The notes beneath the pieces were generated by a model, which worked only from the letters and a program-made list of their open reading frames with translations, was not told the origin of the DNA and did not search any database. A stretch of DNA of 9,272 nucleotides from an uncultured Oxalobacteraceae bacterium. Lineage in GTDB: Bacteria; Pseudomonadota; Gammaproteobacteria; Burkholderiales; Burkholderiaceae. The stretch spans positions 1 to 9,272 of the forward strand of contig CAMLDH010000134.1 in assembly GCA_946478765.1 (NCBI GenBank), in the 5' to 3' direction. Each line of letters opens with the position of its first letter. Position 1 is the first letter of the stretch. Shown here piece by piece: positions 4,336 to 9,272 of the stretch. The position numbers and the translations under genes are program-made.

Positions 4336-7188
4336 TCATTTGCCGGCCGCGACAGGTGCATGTTTCAGCAAATGCCATTGCTCGTCCGAAAACTGGCGGT
4401 AGTGCTGCTGCCATGCCGATGGTTGCGTTACCGGCATGACTTGCACCGCAGTCACCTTGTACTCCGGGCAGTTGGTGGCCCAGTCGGAATTGTCGGTGGT
4501 GATCACGTTCGCGCCCGACTCCGGGAAATGGAAGGTGGTGTACACCACGCCCGGCTGCACATTGTCGGTAATGGTCGCGCGCAATACCGTCTGCCCGGCG
4601 CGCGATGCGATGCCGACCCAATCGTCCTGTTTGATGCCGCGCTCTTCGGCATCGTGCGGATGGATTTCCAGCCGGTCTTCGCTATGCCATTGCACATTGT
4701 CGGTGCGGCGGGTTTGCGCGCCGACGTTGTACTGCGACAGGATGCGGCCGGTAGTCAGGATCAACGGAAACTTGCGCGTGACTTTTTCATCGGTTGCAAT
4801 GTATTGCGTATTGATGAATTTGCCCTTGCCGCGCACGAAATGATCGACGTGCATGATCGGCGTGCCTTGCGGCGCCGCATCGTTGCACGGCCACTGAATG
4901 CTGCCGAGCCGGTCGATTTTTTCATAGGTCACGCCCCGGAAGGTCGGCGTCAATGCCGCGATCTCGGCCATGATGTCGGACGGATGGTCATAGTGCATCG
5001 GATATCCGAGTGCATTGGCGAGCGCCACCGTGACTTCCCAATCGGACTTGCCGGCCTTGGCCGGCATCACCTTGCGCACGCGCGAAATGCGGCGCTCGGC
5101 ATTGGTGAAGGTGCCGTCCTTTTCCAGAAAAGACGAACCCGGCAGGAACACATGCGCATACTTCGCAGTTTCGTTCAAAAACAAATCCTGCACCACGATG
5201 CATTCCATCGCCGTCAAGGCCTTGGCCACATGCTGCGTGTCCGGGTCGGATTGCACGATATCCTCGCCTTCGCAATACAGCCCGAGGAAGCTGCCGTCGA
5301 GCGCGGCATCGAACATATTCGGGATGCGCAAGCCCGGCTCCGGATTCAAAGTCACACCCCATGCCTGCTCGAACGCGCCGCGTACCGTGCTGTCGGAGAT
5401 ATGGCGATAGCCGGGCAGCTCATGCGGGAACGAGCCCATGTCGCACGAGCCCTGCACATTGTTCTGGCCGCGCAAGGGATTGACGCCGACGCCTTCACGC
5501 CCGACATTGCCGGTCGCCATCGCGAGGTTGGCAATGCCCATTACCATGGTCGAACCCTGCGCATGTTCGGTCACGCCCAGTCCGTAGTAAATCGCGCCAT
5601 TGCCGCCGCCCGCAAACAGGCGCGCGGCGCCGCGGATCTCATCGGCCGCCACGCCGGTAATCGGCGCCATCGCTTCCGGCGAATTGTCCGGGCGCGACAC
5701 GAATTCCTTCCACTCGCCAAACGATTTTTCATCGCAGCGCTCGGCGATGAATAGCGCATCATGCAAGCCTTCGGTGACCACCACATGCGCGAGCGCGGTG
5801 ATGAGCGCGACGTTGGCGCCGGGCCGCAGTTTCAAATGGTAATCGGCCTGCACATGCGGCGACTTCACCATCTCGGTGGCGCGCGGATCGACCACGATCA
5901 GCTTCGCGCCCTGCCGCAGGCGGCGCTTCATCTGCGACGCAAAGACCGGATGCGCGGCGGCCGGATTGGCGCCGATGATCATGATCACATCGGACTTCAT
6001 CACCGAATCGAAGGTCTGGGTGCCGGCCGATTCGCCCAGCGTCTGCTTCAAGCCGTAACCGGTCGGCGAATGGCAGACCCGCGCGCAGGTATCGACATTG
6101 TTGTTGCCGAACGCGGCGCGCACCAGCTTCTGCACCAGGTAGGTTTCTTCGTTGGTGCAGCGCGACGAGGTGATGCCGCCGATCGCATCCTTGCCGTGCC
6201 TGGCCTGGATGCGACGGAATTCGCTCGCCGCATAGCTCAGCGCATCGTCCCACGACACTTCCTGCCACGGGTCGCTGATGTTCTTGCGGATCATCGGATG
6301 CAGGATGCGGTCGCGATGCGTCGCATAGCCCCACGCGAAGCGGCCCTTGACGCAGGCATGGCCGTGATTGGCCTGACCGTTCTTGTGCGGCGCCATGCGC
6401 ACCACTTCATTGCCTTTCATCTCGGCCTTGAATGAACAGCCGACGCCGCAATACGCGCAGGTCGTGATCTTGCTGTGCTCGGCCTGCCCCATCATGATCA
6501 CGGTCTTCTCGGTCAGGGTCGCGGTCGGGCAGGCTTGCACGCAAGCGCCGCACGACACGCATTCGGACCCCATGAAATCCTGGTTCTGGCTGGCCGCCAC
6601 GCGCGAATCGAAACCGCGGCCGTCGATGGTCAATGCAAACGTGCCTTGCGTTTCTTCGCAGGCGCGCACGCAGCGGTTGCACACGATGCATTTCGACGGG
6701 TCGTAGCTGAAATACGGATTGGAGTCATCCTTTTGCATCTTCAAATGGTTCGCGCCGTCGTAGCCGTAGCGCACTTCGCGCAAGCCGACCACGCCGGCCA
6801 TGTCCTGCAATTCGCAATTACCGTTGGTGGGACAGGTCAGGCAGTCGAGCGGATGGTCGGAGATAGTCAGCTCCATCACGCCGCGCCGGATGCCGGCCAG
6901 TTTCGGCGTCTCGGTTCTGACTGTCATGCCGGATTCGCATGGCGTGGTGCAGGAGGCGGGATAGCCTTTGCGGCCTGCAATTTCAACGAGGCACAGGCGG
7001 CAGGAGCCGAACGCTTCCAGACTATCGGTGGCGCACAGTTTCGGGATGTTGACGCCGGCTTCGGCTGCGGCGCGCATCACCGAGGTGCCGGCCGGGACCG
7101 TGAGCGTGACGCCGTCGATGTCGAGCGTGACGGTGTTTTCCGATACGCGCCCGGGAGTGCCGAAATCGGGTTCATTGAGCTGGTTCAT
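4336..7188 (-). CDS. fdsA: NAD-dependent formate dehydrogenase, alpha (catalytic molybdenum) subunit
   Basis: This 950-residue cytoplasmic catalytic subunit oxidises formate to CO2 at a bis-MGD molybdenum centre. The N-terminal 230 residues resemble NuoG. They carry a [2Fe-2S] site (C52, C63, C66, C80), a His-Cys3 [4Fe-4S] site (H112, C116, C119, C125) and two ferredoxin-type [4Fe-4S] motifs (C167/170/173/177 and C210/213/216/220). The molybdopterin-oxidoreductase part follows, with its own [4Fe-4S] motif at C244, C247, C251 and C279. The active-site signature C-A-R-V-C-H-S-P-T-G gives C372-H373, so the metal ligand is cysteine, not selenocysteine. The C-terminal dinucleotide-binding domain is complete. 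The length fits known FdsA proteins (about 950-960). The ATG at 7188 overlaps the fdsB stop (ATGA), and GGGAG at 7199-7195 lies 6 nt upstream. The frame stays open upstream within fdsB, but nothing there resembles FdsA. Confidence 0.97.
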   Translation of the reverse strand: MNQLNEPDFGTPGRVSENTVTLDIDGVTLTVPAGTSVMRAAAEAGVNIPKLCATDSLEAFGSCRLCLVEIAGRKGYPASCTTPCESGMTVRTETPKLAGIRRGVMELTISDHPLDCLTCPTNGNCELQDMAGVVGLREVRYGYDGANHLKMQKDDSNPYFSYDPSKCIVCNRCVRACEETQGTFALTIDGRGFDSRVAASQNQDFMGSECVSCGACVQACPTATLTEKTVIMMGQAEHSKITTCAYCGVGCSFKAEMKGNEVVRMAPHKNGQANHGHACVKGRFAWGYATHRDRILHPMIRKNISDPWQEVSWDDALSYAASEFRRIQARHGKDAIGGITSSRCTNEETYLVQKLVRAAFGNNNVDTCARVCHSPTGYGLKQTLGESAGTQTFDSVMKSDVIMIIGANPAAAHPVFASQMKRRLRQGAKLIVVDPRATEMVKSPHVQADYHLKLRPGANVALITALAHVVVTEGLHDALFIAERCDEKSFGEWKEFVSRPDNSPEAMAPITGVAADEIRGAARLFAGGGNGAIYYGLGVTEHAQGSTMVMGIANLAMATGNVGREGVGVNPLRGQNNVQGSCDMGSFPHELPGYRHISDSTVRGAFEQAWGVTLNPEPGLRIPNMFDAALDGSFLGLYCEGEDIVQSDPDTQHVAKALTAMECIVVQDLFLNETAKYAHVFLPGSSFLEKDGTFTNAERRISRVRKVMPAKAGKSDWEVTVALANALGYPMHYDHPSDIMAEIAALTPTFRGVTYEKIDRLGSIQWPCNDAAPQGTPIMHVDHFVRGKGKFINTQYIATDEKVTRKFPLILTTGRILSQYNVGAQTRRTDNVQWHSEDRLEIHPHDAEERGIKQDDWVGIASRAGQTVLRATITDNVQPGVVYTTFHFPESGANVITTDNSDWATNCPEYKVTAVQVMPVTQPSAWQQHYRQFSDEQWHLLKHAPVAAGK

Positions 7189-8726
7189 GCTGCACTCCCA
7201 CCAAAATCTTCCGGAAAATGATTCAGCGCCGACAGCACCGGAAACGGCGTCATGCCGCCCATCGCGCACAGCGAGCCATGCAACATCAAGTCGCACAAAT
7301 CGCGCACCAGGTGAATCTGCTGCTCGCGATTCTGTCCGCCGATGATCTTGTCCATCGCCTCCACCCCGCGCACTGCACCGATGCGGCAAGGCGTGCATTT
7401 GCCGCACGACTCCACCGCGCAGAATTCCATCGCATAGCGCGCCTGCCGAGCCATATCGACGCTGTCGTCGAACACCACGATGCCGCCGTGTCCAAGCGTG
7501 CCGCCGATCGCAATGAACGCTTCGTAATCCAGGGGCGTGTCGAATTGCGACTCGGGCAGATATGCACCGAGCGGGCCGCCCACCTGCACGGCGCGCATCG
7601 GTCGTCCGCTGGCAGTGCCGCCGCCGAAGTCGACCAGCAATTCGCGCAAGCTGATGCCGAATGCCTTTTCCACCAGACCGCCGCGCTTGATATTGCCGGC
7701 CAGTTGCATCGGCAAGGTGCCGCGCGAACGGCCCATGCCGTAGTCCTGATAGAACGCCGCGCCGCGCGCCAGGATGATCGGCACGGTAGCGAGCGAAATC
7801 ACATTGTTGACCACGGTCGGCTGGCCGAACAGGCCGGCAATCGCCGGCACCGGCGGTTTGGCGCGCACGATGCCGCGCTTGCCTTCCAGGCTTTCCAGCA
7901 AGGCGGTTTCTTCGCCGCACACATAGGAGCCGGCGCCGACCCGCACTTCCAGTTCAAACGCGTTGCCGGACCCGAGAATATCCGCGCCCAGATAATGATT
8001 CGTTCGCGCGGTCGCAATCGCGTCATTCAAGGTCGCAATCGCATGCGGATATTCGGAACGCACATAGAGGTACCCTTGCGTTGCGCCGACCGCGATGGCG
8101 GCGATCGTCATGCCTTCGATCAGCATGAAGGGATCGTCTTCCATCACCATGCGATCGGAGAAGGTGCCAGAATCGCCCTCATCGGCATTGCACACCACAT
8201 ACTTTTGCGCGGCAGTCGCGTCCCGTACAGTTTTCCATTTGATGCCGACCGGGAAAGCTGCGCCGCCGCGCCCGCGCAAACCCGAATCCAGCACTTGCTG
8301 CACCACATGTTCCGATGTCATGTGCAACGCGTTTTGCAAGCCCTGGTAGCCGTCATGTGCAAGGTAATCATCGAGCGACAGCGGATCGGTAATGCCGATC
8401 CGCGCAAACGTCAAACGCTCCTGCTTTTTCAGGTAGGGAATGTCTGCGGTCAATCCCAACGCCAGCGGGTGCGCGCCGCCCCCGATGAAGTCGGCATCGA
8501 ACAATGCAGGGATGTCGTCGAGCTCGACCGGCCCGTACGCGATGCGGCCCTGCGCGGTTGCCACTTCCACCATCGGTTCCAGCCAGAACAAGCCGCGCGA
8601 ACCATTGCGCACGATGTGGATCGCGATGCCGCGTTGTTGCGCTTGTGCTGCGATCGCGGCGGCGACCTCATGCGCGCCGAGCGCAATCGCGGTCGAGTCG
8701 CGCGGGACGTAGACGGTGATGCTCAT
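7185..8726 (-). CDS. fdsB: NAD-dependent formate dehydrogenase, beta (FMN, NAD-binding) subunit
   Basis: This 513-residue cytoplasmic protein has a NuoF-like core behind an N-terminal extension of about 100 residues, as is usual for FdsB. It carries FMN and the NAD+ site and passes electrons from the Fe-S chain to NAD+. Visible motifs are G-L-R-G-R-G-G-A-A-F-P (149-159), N-A-D-E-G-D-S-G-T-F-S-D-R (180-192) and G-A-G-S-Y-V-C-G-E-E-T-A (264-275), which form the FMN/NADH pocket. A [4Fe-4S] site follows at C441, C444, C447 and C487. The ATG at 8726 was chosen over upstream in-frame codons because it overlaps the fdsG stop (ATGA) and has AGAGG at 8737-8733, 6 nt upstream. The protein starting there reads M-S-I-T-V-Y-V-P-R-D, whereas the upstream frame is arginine-rich and lies inside fdsG. 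Confidence 0.96.
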   Translation of the reverse strand: MSITVYVPRDSTAIALGAHEVAAAIAAQAQQRGIAIHIVRNGSRGLFWLEPMVEVATAQGRIAYGPVELDDIPALFDADFIGGGAHPLALGLTADIPYLKKQERLTFARIGITDPLSLDDYLAHDGYQGLQNALHMTSEHVVQQVLDSGLRGRGGAAFPVGIKWKTVRDATAAQKYVVCNADEGDSGTFSDRMVMEDDPFMLIEGMTIAAIAVGATQGYLYVRSEYPHAIATLNDAIATARTNHYLGADILGSGNAFELEVRVGAGSYVCGEETALLESLEGKRGIVRAKPPVPAIAGLFGQPTVVNNVISLATVPIILARGAAFYQDYGMGRSRGTLPMQLAGNIKRGGLVEKAFGISLRELLVDFGGGTASGRPMRAVQVGGPLGAYLPESQFDTPLDYEAFIAIGGTLGHGGIVVFDDSVDMARQARYAMEFCAVESCGKCTPCRIGAVRGVEAMDKIIGGQNREQQIHLVRDLCDLMLHGSLCAMGGMTPFPVLSALNHFPEDFGGSAA

Positions 8727-9202
8727 TGCGCACCTCTTTTGGTTTGCAGCAAGCGATCGAATTTGGCTGCGCTGACCCGCGCATGCACATCGTCGTCGAT
8801 CATCATCGATGGTCCGCACGCGCATTGGCCGAGGCAATACACCGGCTCCAGCGTGAACGCGCCGTCGGACGTCGTCTCATGAAAACCGCAACCGAGTGCT
8901 GCGATCGCATGCGCCGCGAGCGCGTCCGCGCCGACCGACTGGCATGCTTCGGCACGGCATAGCTGCACCACATGCTTGCCGGCAGGTTGTTGCCGGAAAT
9001 GATGATAGTAGGTAATGACACCATGCACTTCCGCGCGCGATAGGTTGAGTTGTTCCGCAATCAGCGGCACCGCATCGGAGGGGATATGACCAATCGCATT
9101 CTGGATCGCATGCAGGATCGGCAACAGCGCGCCGGGCATTGTCTTGCGTTCAGCAATAATGGATTGGATTGCGTCGATATCGAAAAGTGCTTGCGTATTC
9201 AC
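8723..9202 (-). CDS. fdsG: NAD-dependent formate dehydrogenase, gamma ([2Fe-2S], NuoE-like) subunit
   Basis: This is the first gene of the operon and encodes a NuoE-like thioredoxin-fold ferredoxin. It holds the [2Fe-2S] cluster paired with the FMN subunit FdsB. From the GTG start it has 159 residues, with ligands C82, C87 (C-R-A-E-A-C-Q-S-V-G) and C123, C127 (C-L-G-Q-C-A-C-G-P). The helical N-terminal part contains P-G-A-L-L-P-I-L-H-A-I-Q and S-R-A-E-V-H-G-V-I-T-Y-Y-H-H-F, both strongly conserved in FdsG. I prefer the GTG at 9202 because GGGAG (9214-9210) lies 7 nt before it. The in-frame ATG at 9235, which would add 11 residues, has no Shine-Dalgarno sequence and sits inside a dyad containing a TATATA element. 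The ATG start remains possible. Family identity is secure; the exact start is not. Confidence 0.93.
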   Translation of the reverse strand: MNTQALFDIDAIQSIIAERKTMPGALLPILHAIQNAIGHIPSDAVPLIAEQLNLSRAEVHGVITYYHHFRQQPAGKHVVQLCRAEACQSVGADALAAHAIAALGCGFHETTSDGAFTLEPVYCLGQCACGPSMMIDDDVHARVSAAKFDRLLQTKRGAQ

Positions 9203-9209
9203 ACCGAGA

Positions 9210-9214
9210 CTCCC
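9210..9214 (-). promoter_or_regulatory. Ribosome-binding site that decides the fdsG start
   Basis: GGGAG on the minus strand lies 7 nt upstream of the in-frame GTG at 9202-9200. No comparable site precedes the ATG at 9235-9233. Confidence 0.5.
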
Positions 9215-9231
9215 GCCGATTGGACCTTGAT

Positions 9232-9252
9232 GCATTGTTTATATACCAATGC
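9232..9252 (-). promoter_or_regulatory. Candidate LysR-type operator overlapping a -10-like element at the head of the fds operon
   Basis: GCATTG and CAATGC form perfect 6-bp arms around a 9-nt AT-rich spacer, giving the T-N11-A geometry typical of LysR-family binding sites. On the minus strand the spacer includes TATATAAA, which resembles a -10 box. If it is one, transcription would start near 9230, downstream of the ATG at 9235 and about 30 nt before the GTG at 9202. In Cupriavidus necator the fds operon is controlled by a LysR-type regulator, FdsR, encoded divergently. Whether that gene lies beyond the right edge cannot be seen here. Confidence 0.45.
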
Positions 9253-9272
9253 CATCGCGGCGAACAGGTGTG

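Noticed and set aside
4156..5754. Long plus-strand open frame (about 530 codons) opposite fdhD and fdsA
   Set aside because: The translation is rich in Arg, His and Ala with no recognisable motifs. It lies wholly antisense to two well-identified genes. Such frames arise from codon bias in GC-rich DNA.
6064..6090. Possible selenocysteine (in-frame UGA) at the formate dehydrogenase active site
   Set aside because: The active-site codon in C-A-R-V-C-H-S-P-T-G encodes cysteine, and the frame has no internal stop.
7189..7920. Upstream extension of the fdsA frame within fdsB
   Set aside because: The frame is open by chance. The peptide is arginine-rich and unlike any FdsA N-terminus, and the ATGA overlap with its Shine-Dalgarno sequence fixes the start at 7188.
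7218..8882. Long plus-strand open frame (about 550 codons) opposite fdsB and the end of fdsG
   Set aside because: It is the antisense shadow of fdsB, with His/Arg/Gln-rich composition, no domain motif and no convincing ribosome-binding site.

Overview
The window looks like chromosomal DNA of a betaproteobacterium, most likely of the Oxalobacteraceae/Burkholderiales. The evidence is the fdsGBACD-type gene order of a soluble NAD-dependent molybdenum formate dehydrogenase, a betaproteobacterial-style HemE N-terminus, GC-rich codon use by eye, and a LysR-type operator-like dyad at the operon head. No RNA gene, CRISPR array, insertion sequence, integrase or other sign of recent transfer is visible.

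Layout. Positions 1-61 (minus) are the first codons of hemE (uroporphyrinogen decarboxylase), which runs off the left edge. Positions 62-310 are a divergent, AT-rich intergenic region. It holds a good promoter for hemE, plus palindromes, a small hairpin and a Shine-Dalgarno site in front of a rightward two-gene operon. That operon (311-3261, plus) encodes a periplasmic type I (sugar-type) solute-binding protein. An ATGA stop/start overlap links it to a membrane diguanylate cyclase with a periplasmic domain, a HAMP-like linker, a GAF-like region and a GGEEF domain. No ABC permease or ATPase gene is present, so the pair looks like a ligand-sensing c-di-GMP module rather than a transporter.

The rest of the window (3265-9202, minus) is one leftward operon: fdsG, fdsB, fdsA, fdhD/fdsC, fdsD. 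FdsG (NuoE-like), FdsB (NuoF-like) and FdsA (NuoG-like N-terminus fused to a molybdopterin oxidoreductase) make up the formate:NAD+ oxidoreductase. FdhD/FdsC is the sulfurtransferase-type maturation factor, and FdsD is the small delta subunit. The enzyme oxidises formate to CO2 at a cysteine-ligated bis-MGD molybdenum centre. Electrons pass along a chain of Fe-S clusters to FMN and reduce NAD+. The first two junctions are ATGA overlaps; the last two are 12-nt gaps.

The operon head contains a 6-bp dyad with 9-nt spacer (T-N11-A geometry) at 9232-9252, a candidate LysR-family operator. The fds operon and the diguanylate cyclase operon converge with only 3 bp between stop codons and no visible terminator. 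The most interesting part biologically is the binding-protein/diguanylate-cyclase pair; the formate dehydrogenase operon is a well-known system. All calls come from reading the sequence, with no database search.
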